Origin: Alphaproteobacteria bacterium
GTDB lineage: Bacteria; Pseudomonadota; Alphaproteobacteria; Rs-D84
Direction: 5' to 3'
Length of the DNA: 64,000 nt
NCBI GenBank assembly: GCA_009777955.1
Contig: WRKW01000002.1
Location: forward strand, 152,155 to 216,154
Shown: one piece after another, positions 17,373-26,377 of the stretch
Numbering within the stretch: position 1 is the first letter of the stretch
How the letters are laid out: each line of letters opens with the position of its first letter
The notes under the pieces: model-generated
What the model saw: only the letters and a program-made list of their open reading frames with translations
Databases searched by the model: none
Told to the model about the DNA's origin: nothing
Translations under genes and position numbers: made by a program

Positions 17373-17543
17373 ACTCTTTGAATAAAAAGTTTATATCCCC
17401 ATGCCCTGCAATCGTTGCCGTTCTAGTTAGAGTTCATAGTCGTATTTCAACCTATATATTTTTAGGTAGAGAGATTGATTTTCCAATTTTTAAATATACA
17501 ATAAGCATTCGGAGAAGATACAAACTAAATAATATGGATCATT

Positions 17544-18284
17544 TTGAATCGCTCTGAAATCAATCTTATCAATATTGGGGCATACAACAAACTTGCACCT
17601 GTTTACAAAAAACGAACCATCACTACGGGTCGCTATCCTGTTTTAACATCTATATTATTGGATGATGGCGACAAAAGACAATTCTTTGTCATAGATTCTT
17701 GCCAGTATAATTTTGAAATGGCATTTATTGATTTTTATACAAAGCAAAATGGCAATCAATCGCTCAAGATGCTAGATATTGGGTTTGGCGCTGGAAATAC
17801 ATTAAATTATTTTGCAGGTTCAGATTATGAAACAACAGGCGTGGATTTCTCAAAAAAGATGTGTGAAACAGCAAAAAAAGTCAGTCCAAAGTCAGAGATT
17901 CATTGCGCTGATATATTTAATGTTGATTTTAAAGATGAATGTTTTGATGTCATAACGATGATGTCTATGCTGTGCCAGTTGCCAACACGCGATGCGCGAG
18001 CATTATTGACGCAGGTTAGACAGTGGTTGAAGCCAAACGGATACATTTATGCCTCTACATCCGTGGAAAATAATAGCGAGTCAGGAGTGTTTGTAAAAGA
18101 AACCATTGGTTGTTATAACTTAGGGAAGTCGACGATTAAACGCTTTCGCACAAATTATACAATAGACCGGTTTATCAAACTACTCGAATCTTCCGGGTTT
18201 GGAATTGTGATGCCATTTATAACATACGAGAAAAACAAAAAATCAAAACGTCAGTTCCAAGGTTATATATGTAAGTTGCGATAA
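17544..18284 (+). CDS. SAM-dependent methyltransferase between direct repeats
   Basis: A class I methyltransferase of 246 residues. Motif I is MLDIGFGAGNTLNYF (near 74-88). The acidic tip of strand 2 is TTGVDFSKKM, and ADIFNVDFKDECFDVITMMSMLCQLP covers motifs II and III. It opens with YNKLAPVYKKR, common in small-molecule methyltransferases. The substrate is not evident. The start is TTG at 17544, with no better ATG in frame. The gene is AT-rich and sits alone between two 173-bp repeats beside tRNA-Leu, so recent acquisition is likely. Its own promoter is not obvious. Confidence 0.8.
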   Translation: MNRSEINLINIGAYNKLAPVYKKRTITTGRYPVLTSILLDDGDKRQFFVIDSCQYNFEMAFIDFYTKQNGNQSLKMLDIGFGAGNTLNYFAGSDYETTGVDFSKKMCETAKKVSPKSEIHCADIFNVDFKDECFDVITMMSMLCQLPTRDARALLTQVRQWLKPNGYIYASTSVENNSESGVFVKETIGCYNLGKSTIKRFRTNYTIDRFIKLLESSGFGIVMPFITYEKNKKSKRQFQGYICKLR

Positions 18285-18361
18285 TTCTTGAAAATTTGAA
18301 TCTGTTGTACCAACCTTTAAAAGGATTGGAAATCGTTAGTTAGAAACTCGTGTAATATATT

Positions 18362-18534
18362 CCACCAAATTTCGTTATTGAGCGGAAAAGCCGCGAAATT
18401 AAGAAATTTGAGTGCCCGCCGTAGCCCGCAGGGCGAAGACTGGGCAAAATTTCCCAATTTTTCATATTTGCCTTATAATCGGACAAATTATAGCTTAAAT
18501 TTTGTAAAAATTATTGATTTTCAGCCGGTTTCGA
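18362..18534 (+). repeat. 173-bp direct repeat, copy B
   Basis: It starts CCACCAAATTTCG as copy A does and ends in CCGGTTTCGA, 14 bases before the ATG of the phosphatase gene. It therefore supplies the immediate upstream region of that gene. Confidence 0.9.
18414..18445. repeat. palindromic repeat, copy 3
   Basis: GCCCGCC-GTA-GCCC-GCAG-GGC-GAA-GACTGGGC, inside direct repeat B. Confidence 0.75.
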
Positions 18535-18548
18535 GCTACTATAAAAAC

Positions 18549-19196
18549 ATGATTAAACATCTATATATTTTCAGACACGGCGAAACAGATTATAATAAGG
18601 AAAACCGCACAATGGGTTGGCTGGATATCCCGTTGAATGACAAAGGCATTTCACAAGCAAAAGATTTAGCCAAAGTTATTAAACCTATCAATTTAGATAT
18701 AATATTTTCTTCGCCTTTATCCAGATGTTTAGAAACCGCCAAAATTGTCGCAGAGTCTGCAAATACAAAAATAATAACAAATGATGATTTAAGAGAACGG
18801 AGTTTTGGCGTATTTGAAAACCATCTTGTATGGCTGACAGATGATCCCAGTAAGGTTAGTTTAGATTTGTCACAGGACCGAATTGTGCTGTTGGCGAGCG
18901 ATATGAAAAACCCAAATTTCGCACCTGAAAATGGTGAAAGTTATAATGATTTAAAGCATCGTGCACTTGCCGCAGTAATAGATATAGCCAAAAATTCTGA
19001 ACATAAAAATATAGGCATATCTGCACACGGCGGTGTGGCAAGGGTATTATTATCACAATTTACAGATTTCCCTTTTGGTGGCATGCCAAACGCTGGCTAT
19101 ATAAAACTGGATTGGGATGGCACAGCATTATCGCTGAACGAGCACCCGGAATGGTTTTTGCCATTTTTAACTCCGAACGGCGTTGCAGGCAACTAA
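18549..19196 (+). CDS. histidine phosphatase (phosphoglycerate mutase-like)
   Basis: A protein of 215 residues from the ATG at 18549. The longer frame in the track only reads through the repeat. The phosphohistidine motif is LYIFRHGETDYN. Further conserved sites are SSPLSRCLETA, the acid in LRERSFG, and the second histidine in GISAHGGVARVLL. Members are cofactor-independent phosphatases or mutases of sugar phosphates and related small molecules. The substrate cannot be told. Repeat B forms its leader, so its expression probably depends on the rearranged region or on read-through from tRNA-Leu. Confidence 0.85.
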   Translation: MIKHLYIFRHGETDYNKENRTMGWLDIPLNDKGISQAKDLAKVIKPINLDIIFSSPLSRCLETAKIVAESANTKIITNDDLRERSFGVFENHLVWLTDDPSKVSLDLSQDRIVLLASDMKNPNFAPENGESYNDLKHRALAAVIDIAKNSEHKNIGISAHGGVARVLLSQFTDFPFGGMPNAGYIKLDWDGTALSLNEHPEWFLPFLTPNGVAGN

Positions 19197-19201
19197 CTTT
19201 T

Positions 19202-19235
19202 GGGTCATACCTAATTAACTTTAACTAGGCATGAC
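19202..19235. repeat. inverted repeat resembling paired IS ends
   Basis: GGGTCATACCTA and TAGGCATGACC face each other across 11 bases. The arm GGGTCATgCCTAG also marks the 3' end of the ISXO2-like remnant at 63727. It may serve as a terminator between the two convergent genes, or be a MITE-like scar. Confidence 0.5.
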
Positions 19236-19240
19236 CTATA

Positions 19241-19783
19241 TTATAAGCTCTTTGCAAAATACAATTTCATATGCCGACTGTAATCCGGTGCGGCGTATGC
19301 CATATCGAATCCAAAATCCAAAGCATTCTGCCAACTGGCCTTGTTTTTTTCTGAAATTTTACATATCGCGGTTTTTCTGCCTTGCGCGATCGCCCTTTCC
19401 GCACGCGCATGTTGCATTAATCCCATAAAACCCCGCCCCCGGTACCTTGCGTCAACCAATACTGATTGAAATATCGCCAGCTCTTCATCCGGCGCAACTT
19501 TGAATTCCGGTGCATCACGCATTCCGCCAGACCTTGGGAAATGTACAGTTGCAATCGCGGCAAGAACATCATTATCAAATGCCCCCAATACCGCATAATC
19601 CCGATTTGCCAGAAATTGCGCCCATTCACCAGGCTTCTTATGCACAAAATAATAATCATGTTTCAAAGTACAGATATTATAGTTTATAAATTTCATTACC
19701 TGTCCCAGATGTACACTATCCAGATCTTTTATTTTTAACCCTGGATACTGTTTTATAAAATCATATGTTGATACGGTTTTCAT
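19241..19783 (-). CDS. GNAT-family N-acetyltransferase
   Basis: A protein of 180 residues. The acetyl-CoA-binding part is AIFQSVLVDARYRGRGFMGLMQHARAERAIAQG, with the R-G-R-G-F loop near residue 115. AICKISEKNKASWQNALDFGFDMA is the C-terminal half with the usual N..S...A...GF pattern. The acceptor substrate is unknown. It lies 29 bases downstream of a strong terminator that follows a small ORF with its own promoter, which suggests that its expression is governed by attenuation. Confidence 0.8.
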   Translation of the reverse strand: MKTVSTYDFIKQYPGLKIKDLDSVHLGQVMKFINYNICTLKHDYYFVHKKPGEWAQFLANRDYAVLGAFDNDVLAAIATVHFPRSGGMRDAPEFKVAPDEELAIFQSVLVDARYRGRGFMGLMQHARAERAIAQGRKTAICKISEKNKASWQNALDFGFDMAYAAPDYSRHMKLYFAKSL

Positions 19784-19811
19784 CTTGATTTACCCTTTTT
19801 TTTATACAAGA

Positions 19812-19844
19812 AAACCCCCGCAATTTTTTCAATTTGCGGGGGTT
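19812..19844 (-). terminator. strong hairpin, possible attenuator before the GNAT gene
   Basis: On the minus strand AACCCCCGCAA and TTGCGGGGGTT form an 11-bp stem followed by TTCTTG. It stands between the small ORF and the GNAT start. Confidence 0.7.
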
Positions 19845-19868
19845 CCAAATTTCACAAGCGGAAAGGAT

Positions 19869-19958
19869 TTAATCAGCAATCCGCGCAAAAAACGCCCCAC
19901 ATCGGAGACGACGACGCGCGATATTGTTTTTAACGATGATAATTACCGTGTTTTCCAT
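19869..19958 (-). CDS. candidate 29-residue leader peptide
   Basis: ATG at 19958 opens MENTVIIIVKNNIARRRLRC and ends in FFARIAD. The frame is too short for the ORF track. A good promoter places the transcript start one or two bases before the ATG, so translation would be leaderless. The next element is a GC-rich terminator and then the GNAT gene. Runs of Ile (III) and Arg (RRR) are the kind of codon clusters used in attenuators, but which amino acid matters is unknown. Confidence 0.45.
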   Translation of the reverse strand: MENTVIIIVKNNIARRRLRCGAFFARIAD

Positions 19959-19965
19959 GATGCTT

Positions 19966-19993
19966 ATTGTATCATAACCCTATAAAAAGTCAA
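19966..19993 (-). promoter_or_regulatory. promoter of the leader ORF
   Basis: TTGACT, 16 bases, TACAAT on the minus strand; the predicted start is near 19959. Confidence 0.65.
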
Positions 19994-20006
19994 ATTAATA
20001 AAATAT

Positions 20007-21734
20007 TTATTTTATGTCACGTGTCATCGCAAAGAATTTTTCTGCACGATGGATCGGTAATTTAGCAGCTGGAATTTTCGAAAGCTCTTGCAAAGCATTG
20101 GTAACAGCCGCGCCCAGATTTTCCATTGTCGTCTGCCAATCCTTGTGCGCGCCCCCTTCCGGTTCCGGCACTATGCCATCTATAATATGCAGTGCCGACA
20201 AATCCCCCGCGGTAAGTTTCATTGCTTCTGCCGCATGGGCTTTCATTTTATTATCTTTCCACAATATGCTGGCGCATGATTCTGGTGCGATTACCGAATA
20301 TATCGCGTTTTCTAACATCAGGACTTTATCCCCGGTCGCAATAGCAATCGCACCACCGGAACCACCCTGTCCCACAATTACCGCAACATACGGTGTCGCC
20401 ACCGAAAGTCCTGTCTGTATTGCTTTTGCAACCGCTTCTGACTGGCCACGTTCTTCACCTTCTTTGCCGGCGAACGCGCCCGATGTATCTACCAGTGAAA
20501 TAATCGGAATGCCAAATTTTTCCGCCATCCGCATCAGACGTGCGGCTTTTCTATATCCTTCGGGTGTCGGCATTCCAAAACGGTGTTTTTGACGCGTAGC
20601 TATGTCACGCCCCAATTCTTGTCCCATTATCATTACCGGCATCCCACGAAAAAATCCCAATCCGCCCAATAATGCGGAATCTTCCCCGAATGTCCGGTCG
20701 CCAGAAAGGGGAACCCATTCCGTAACCAGTCCGCCTATATAGTCTAAAAAATGCGGGCGATTTTCATTGCGTGCCAGCATAACTTTTTCATACGCCGGGG
20801 TGCTGTCTTCTTTTTTATTGGAACGAAATGTATTACGGTCGTCTATCTTTGGTTGGACAACTTTGATTTCACCGGCCAGATTTGGTTGTTTTGTCACAAC
20901 GGCCATAATTTTATCCAAGACTTCTTTTAAGTCGGAACGTTTTGCAACAATATCGACCATTCCATGTTCCAAAAGATATTCTGCGGTTTGAAAATCCGCC
21001 GGTAACCTTTCGCGCATATTCTGCTCTATAACCAAACGACCGGCAAAACCGATACGGGCACCCTGCTCTGCAATATGTATGTCACCCAGCATAGCAAATG
21101 ATGCCGTAACCCCGCCGTACGTCGGATCGGTAAGTATGACGATATAGGGAAGCTTTGCTTCATGCAACCTATTTACTGCCGCGGTTGTACGCGCCATTTG
21201 CATCAGCGAAAGGACATTTTCCTGCATGCGGGCTCCCCCGCTTGCCACAACAATTATATAAGGTTGTTTTTTTGATATTGCATGCTCTATGCTTGCAACA
21301 ATTCCATCCCCTACGGCACGCCCCATGGAACCCATCATAAATTCGGGATTCATAACGGCAATGGTTGCCTGTGCGCCGCTGATTTTGCCGTCTGCTGCGG
21401 ACACGGCATCATCGAAACCGGTTTCTTCCCTTGCCTCTGCAAGACGCTCTGCATACGGTTTTCGATCTATAAAGCAAAGCGGATCATCGGAAACGCGCGG
21501 CAATTTTATTGGTGTCCAATTATTATTGTCGAAAAGAAGATTAAATCGTTGCGGCGGGGTAAGAAGGAATACATGGTTACACTTTGGACATATACGTGCA
21601 TTTTCCTTGAAATCTTTGTAATATATAAGACGGCCACAGCTTTCACACTTCAACCACATAAGACGGCGGACACTGTCATATTTCCCGCGATCGTTGTTTC
21701 TTATTCCTCGGGCGGAACGTTTAAAAAGGGACAT
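20007..21734 (-). CDS. accDA: fused acetyl-CoA carboxylase carboxyltransferase, beta plus alpha
   Basis: A protein of 575 residues in which AccD and AccA are one chain. Residues 1 to about 286 are the beta subunit, with a zinc ribbon (C30, C33, C49, C52) and the core VVASGGARMQENVLSLMQMART. A linker of about 20 residues (VVQPKIDDRNTFRSNKKED) leads to the alpha subunit: RDIATRQKHRFGMPTPEGYRKAARLMRMAEKF, and VDTSGAFAGKEGEERGQSEA. The enzyme moves the carboxyl group from biotin to acetyl-CoA, making malonyl-CoA for fatty acid synthesis. In most Proteobacteria these are two genes. The gene follows the HU/IHF gene with no gap, so they share a transcript. Confidence 0.93.
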   Translation of the reverse strand: MSLFKRSARGIRNNDRGKYDSVRRLMWLKCESCGRLIYYKDFKENARICPKCNHVFLLTPPQRFNLLFDNNNWTPIKLPRVSDDPLCFIDRKPYAERLAEAREETGFDDAVSAADGKISGAQATIAVMNPEFMMGSMGRAVGDGIVASIEHAISKKQPYIIVVASGGARMQENVLSLMQMARTTAAVNRLHEAKLPYIVILTDPTYGGVTASFAMLGDIHIAEQGARIGFAGRLVIEQNMRERLPADFQTAEYLLEHGMVDIVAKRSDLKEVLDKIMAVVTKQPNLAGEIKVVQPKIDDRNTFRSNKKEDSTPAYEKVMLARNENRPHFLDYIGGLVTEWVPLSGDRTFGEDSALLGGLGFFRGMPVMIMGQELGRDIATRQKHRFGMPTPEGYRKAARLMRMAEKFGIPIISLVDTSGAFAGKEGEERGQSEAVAKAIQTGLSVATPYVAVIVGQGGSGGAIAIATGDKVLMLENAIYSVIAPESCASILWKDNKMKAHAAEAMKLTAGDLSALHIIDGIVPEPEGGAHKDWQTTMENLGAAVTNALQELSKIPAAKLPIHRAEKFFAMTRDIK

Positions 21735-21735
21735 T

Positions 21736-22011
21736 TCAATTCATCTTTTTTGTTAATTCATTGCTTGGGCGGAAAAGTATTGTACGACCGGCATCCAAGC
21801 GCATGGGTTTTCCAGTACGCGGATTAAAAGCGTCCTTTGTTGCACGGACACGTGGCATGAATCTGCCAAAACCCCGGATTTCTATGCGATCACCGCGCAT
21901 GACGGCATCGGTTATGTCATTCGTCAGAATTTCAACGATTCTGTCTGCATCTTCGGGTCGCATGCGGTTGAATTTTACTTGGACTGAACGGACAAGATCT
22001 GAACGTTTCAT
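21736..22011 (-). CDS. HU/IHF-family DNA-binding protein
   Basis: A protein of 91 residues. The signature of the DNA-binding arm is DRIEIRGFGRFMPRVRATKDAFNPRTGKPMRLDAGRTILFRPS. The N-terminal helices (KRSDLVRSVQVKFNRMRPEDADRIVEILTNDI) fit IHF-beta better than HU. These proteins bend DNA as dimers and act in transcription, replication and recombination. AAAGGAA precedes the ATG. One base separates its stop from the accDA start, an arrangement that suggests translational coupling. Confidence 0.88.
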   Translation of the reverse strand: MKRSDLVRSVQVKFNRMRPEDADRIVEILTNDITDAVMRGDRIEIRGFGRFMPRVRATKDAFNPRTGKPMRLDAGRTILFRPSNELTKKMN

Positions 22012-22200
22012 TTTTTAATTCCTTTATTAATAGCGGTGCGATAATTACACCATATCCCCAGCTTACATGAATTCAGCTGGCTTGTCAATCCGACCCTGTC
22101 TTTGTATTCCTGATTCACAGCGACAGGCATCCACTGTACAAAAGGGCATGTACGCATCTAAGAAACTTGTCAAAAACGACTGCGTCACTAATAATATAGA

Positions 22201-22230
22201 TTGACTCCTTACCAAATTGTGTGATACATA
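22201..22230 (+). promoter_or_regulatory. possible promoter of the autotransporter gene
   Basis: TTGACT, 18 bases, TACATA, about 90 bases before the gene. The rest of 22012-22320 shows nothing I can name. Confidence 0.4.
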
Positions 22231-22320
22231 TAAAAAGTAAAGAATCTTATATTTCGGGGCTTAATAAAAATTAAAAATCCAACTCAAACACCAATTTGCG
22301 AATTAAAAAAGGTAAAAATT

Positions 22321-25300
22321 ATGAAAAAACTTCCAGGCTCTTGCATTCTTGCAATTATACCAATCTTGACATACAGCAATGCAACCGCATTCACACCAGA
22401 GGTTAATAATGGCGCTGTGGTAAACAATGAAATTGTTTTTGATGGACTTCAAATAGTATCCGATGGTATTGCGAATTACACGACTATAAATCAAGGCGGT
22501 GAACAATTGGTTTGGAATAATGGTATTGCAAATCATACTATAATAAGCAATGACGGTATGCAAGTCGCACTGGGGCAGCTTGGCGGAACAACGACTGTAA
22601 ATCAAGGCGGATGGCAGATACTTGGCAATTTTTCTGGCGATTCTTTCAGATTCACAGATACCGATGCCAGAATAATCATCAATGGCGGGATTCAATACAT
22701 AGGAGAGCCGGATCATGGCTGGGAAATTAATATTGATGCTGACACGGCCGCACAAATTCAAATGAACTGGGGACAACAACGGATTGTCGGTGGAAGCAGT
22801 ATTGATGGCATGACTGTCAAAGGCGAATCCGCAACAATATTGGGCAATCAATTTGTGTTTGCAGACGGAACAGCGACAAATACAATTGTAAATGCATATG
22901 GACGGCAATTCATACTGGATGGTGGATTTGCATCGGATACAATCGTTAATGAAAATGGAATGCAAATAGTCGAAGAAACCGGCATAGCAACCGGAACCAT
23001 TGTCAATTCGAACGGCCAACAAAGGTTGCAACTGGGCGGCACCGCGGAATCGGCCATTATACAATCCGGCGGGATGCAATATGTTAATGCCGACTCTACC
23101 GCAAAAAGCACAACGATAAACAACGGCGGTGGACAGTCGGTTTTCGCGGACGGCATTGCCGAAAGTTCTATTATCAATGACGGTGCCCAACAGGCTGTTT
23201 GGGGCTTTTTGGCGGGCGATACAATCCTGAATACCGATGGTATGCAGTTTTTACTTGATGGTTCTGATATTCTTACCGGGGCGACCGTTACTATCCGTGG
23301 GGGACAACAAAACATAGGACAAGGCAGTGGATCAGATGCAATGGATGTCAGTGCGGAAATGGCTGCGAAAATAATTTTTGAATATGGCATACAGCATATT
23401 AACAAAGATAGCAGCATCGACGGCATGATCGTTGCCGGCAATGGCGGCACAGCACTGCAAAACGTGAATTCTTATGGCACAGCCACAAACACAATTGTTG
23501 GAAATAATGGCCAGCAAAACGTATACAGCTATGCGGCCGCAACTGGCACGGTGCTGGACGGCGGGATACAGATCGTATACAACTCTGCCGATGTTGCAAA
23601 TACTGAAATAAACAATGGCGGACAACAGACACTTTTCACAGGGGCAATAGCAAGCGACACAATCGTAAATTCGGGCGGAACGGTAACCGTGAACCGTGGT
23701 GCGACACTGAATGGCGTGACTGTGAATACCGGTGGAACATTGTCATTGGTAAATACTATAAACGGCACCGTCAGTAATATGAATTCGACAGTCAATAATG
23801 TTACACTTGATGGCGGAATTTTAAATATGCATGGTGGGGGCTATACCATCGGCGGGGTTACATACAGCTCTGTCGCAAATACTACAATGATTACGAACGG
23901 CGGAATTATGAATGTCGGTTCTACATCGGCACAGAATAATGCAACCGCGAACAATACCACTATTGCTGACGGAACCATGAACGTTTATGGAAAGCTTGGC
24001 GGAACAACGATAATCAAAGCGGATGGCGAACAAAATCTATTCAATGGAACATCATTTGGTACCGATGCAAATATTGTGATTGACGGCGGAATACAAAATG
24101 TCAAAAGCGGCCTTACTTTATCCGGAATTAATGTGACATTCGATTCCGGTATCCAGAATATAGAATCTGACGCTACAGCTTATTTTATGACGATTTCCAG
24201 TTCAACAACCGCGCAACAAAATGTATATGGCTTGACATTACACAATATGGTCGGAAACAATGGATTGCAGGTTGTGCATCTAGAAGGAACAGCCAATAAT
24301 TCCATTGTTGGCACTGGTGGTGTTATGGATGTGTTCGGTACGGCGGGTAACGCAAGTATCAATGGCGGAACACAAAATTTCAAAGCCGGGTCAATTATTT
24401 CGGGCACAACCACAACGATAGGTAATAACGGAATCCAGAATATCGAAACAGGGGCAGATATCGGATCGGTGGCGGCATATGCGACAATAAATACCGGCGG
24501 CATTCAAAATGTAATTGGCACGGCAAACTATATGGTATTGAATGGCGGCATTCAAAACGTGTCTGGTACTGCGGCAAATACAACAGTAAAATCAGGGATA
24601 CAAAATTTTCATGCCGGATCCGCAATATCTGGTACGGGAACAATTGTTCATGATGGTGGCATCCAGAATATTGAATCTGGCGCAGACATAGGATCAGACA
24701 TAGCGCATGCAACAATCGGAATGGGCGGCATTCAGAACGTATTTGGTATTGCGAATAATATGATTATAGACACCGGCGGGACACAATTTGTAAATGCCGG
24801 CGCATTTGCCCGAAATACTATCGTTAAAAATTATGGCACGCAAATATTCCGGGATAATTCTACGATCGGGGGAACCGGGAACTTTTTCAACAACGGCGGT
24901 CGGGTAGTATTTGAATCAGCATCAATTGGTGGCGGCGGCGGTATAAATGCGGATGCCGAAACAGTCTTGACTTTCAATAACGGAAGATTGGCCGTAAATA
25001 ATGTTATTGGGCAACAGACTCATTTCCATGACACTGTCGCAATCCGTACCAGTTTAAACAGAACCGGGGTTATTGAATTAAGATTAACAAACGATGGAAA
25101 TGATTTTTACATATTTGATAATATTATTGGAAGATTTAATCTGGCCTTTATGCACAGTGGTTTGGATTTTGATCTTTTCAATGATATGGATAGCTATGAT
25201 ATTATCCAAAATAATTCTATTGATACATCGCTGGCCGTTTTCAAATCTCTTGGCAACGGGGTGGATATTGGACAACATAATTGGGATGTTGTGACTGATT

Positions 25301-26310
25301 ATGATACGGGTATCACTTCGATGGTAAAAACAAACCGGGCCAGCACATTGATAAATAATACTGTCAATTTTGTACATTCTGTGCGTAGCGTGGTTGAAAA
25401 ATTATCGAACTCTATGCACAAACGTGTGGGAGAACTTCAATGGCTTGAAAACGATGGTAAGTCATCCAGCGGTGCCCAGGCCGATAAAGGCATTTGGGCG
25501 CGTGGAATCTATAAAAAATCGGAACTCTCGGAAAAGTCCGGTGCAAATGTTGGCGTGTATGGCGCAGAATTTGGATATGATTTCAAATTAAAAAATTCCG
25601 ACAGCAACAAAATATTTTTGGGTGTGTTGGGATATATGGCAAGTGGCGATGCTGAATTTAGCACAGCTAATATAAATAATGACAAGGCCGACTTAACAGC
25701 TTATGGCATCGGATTGTATGGAATCTGGCTGGGGGCAGACGGCTGGTTTGCCGATCTTGCACTACGCCAGCATTTTATATCACAGGATATAACCGCTTAT
25801 GCTGCGGGATTTTCTGATGCCGTAACCTATGATTCAAGAAATCTGTCTACATCGTTGAACTTGAATTTCGGACGCGAATTTGTTTTCAGCGGCAAAGACA
25901 CCATGTCATGGTTCCTGACACCGCATGCACAGATAAACGGTGCGTATATATCGGGAAAACAGTTTACAATGTCCAACGGTGTAACCGGCGAATTCAAGGA
26001 TAGCTTCAACCAGCAAATCGGCATCCATGCGATGGGCGGCCCGCGTTGGAATATGGCCAGGGGTGCAAAGTTGCAGCTTTATGCAAAGGCTGGATATATT
26101 ACCGATTTATCTGACGATTCATCCGTGGAATTTGACGCGGTAAAAAGTCCCATAGAAAGAAAATTCAACGCTGGCGGAACCGAATTTGGTGGCGGTCTGA
26201 ACTATCGCAGTCCGAACAAACGATTCATGTTGTATATCGATGCCGCAACCCGTATCGGGGATCAGTATAACGAAATATCGGGAACAACAGGTATAAGATA
26301 CGAATTTTGA
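22321..26310 (+). CDS. AIDA-like autotransporter (type V secretion)
   Basis: A protein of 1329 residues. A signal peptide (residues 1 to about 23) is followed by a passenger of about 1000 residues. The passenger is built from degenerate repeats with GGxQxV or NGGxQxV turns and NTTI/NTIV strands, a beta-helix pattern. Residues near 1055-1329 form the translocator: KGIWARGIYKKSELSEKSG, paired aromatic strands, and a terminal phenylalanine (GIRYEF). The barrel inserts in the outer membrane and exposes the passenger as an adhesin or surface layer. AAAGGT precedes the ATG. The repeats are not identical at the DNA level, so they are old. The ligand is unknown. Confidence 0.93.
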   Translation: MKKLPGSCILAIIPILTYSNATAFTPEVNNGAVVNNEIVFDGLQIVSDGIANYTTINQGGEQLVWNNGIANHTIISNDGMQVALGQLGGTTTVNQGGWQILGNFSGDSFRFTDTDARIIINGGIQYIGEPDHGWEINIDADTAAQIQMNWGQQRIVGGSSIDGMTVKGESATILGNQFVFADGTATNTIVNAYGRQFILDGGFASDTIVNENGMQIVEETGIATGTIVNSNGQQRLQLGGTAESAIIQSGGMQYVNADSTAKSTTINNGGGQSVFADGIAESSIINDGAQQAVWGFLAGDTILNTDGMQFLLDGSDILTGATVTIRGGQQNIGQGSGSDAMDVSAEMAAKIIFEYGIQHINKDSSIDGMIVAGNGGTALQNVNSYGTATNTIVGNNGQQNVYSYAAATGTVLDGGIQIVYNSADVANTEINNGGQQTLFTGAIASDTIVNSGGTVTVNRGATLNGVTVNTGGTLSLVNTINGTVSNMNSTVNNVTLDGGILNMHGGGYTIGGVTYSSVANTTMITNGGIMNVGSTSAQNNATANNTTIADGTMNVYGKLGGTTIIKADGEQNLFNGTSFGTDANIVIDGGIQNVKSGLTLSGINVTFDSGIQNIESDATAYFMTISSSTTAQQNVYGLTLHNMVGNNGLQVVHLEGTANNSIVGTGGVMDVFGTAGNASINGGTQNFKAGSIISGTTTTIGNNGIQNIETGADIGSVAAYATINTGGIQNVIGTANYMVLNGGIQNVSGTAANTTVKSGIQNFHAGSAISGTGTIVHDGGIQNIESGADIGSDIAHATIGMGGIQNVFGIANNMIIDTGGTQFVNAGAFARNTIVKNYGTQIFRDNSTIGGTGNFFNNGGRVVFESASIGGGGGINADAETVLTFNNGRLAVNNVIGQQTHFHDTVAIRTSLNRTGVIELRLTNDGNDFYIFDNIIGRFNLAFMHSGLDFDLFNDMDSYDIIQNNSIDTSLAVFKSLGNGVDIGQHNWDVVTDYDTGITSMVKTNRASTLINNTVNFVHSVRSVVEKLSNSMHKRVGELQWLENDGKSSSGAQADKGIWARGIYKKSELSEKSGANVGVYGAEFGYDFKLKNSDSNKIFLGVLGYMASGDAEFSTANINNDKADLTAYGIGLYGIWLGADGWFADLALRQHFISQDITAYAAGFSDAVTYDSRNLSTSLNLNFGREFVFSGKDTMSWFLTPHAQINGAYISGKQFTMSNGVTGEFKDSFNQQIGIHAMGGPRWNMARGAKLQLYAKAGYITDLSDDSSVEFDAVKSPIERKFNAGGTEFGGGLNYRSPNKRFMLYIDAATRIGDQYNEISGTTGIRYEF

Positions 26311-26377
26311 ACTTAAAAACACAAAGCCCTGAACATGTTTGCGTGAATATTACCAATCATCCGCGTATGTCTTGCTA

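Noticed and set aside
17165-17557. 130-residue ORF starting inside tRNA-Leu
   Set aside because: It reads through the tRNA 3' end and the 173-bp repeat and has no ribosome site; the open frame comes from the repeat.
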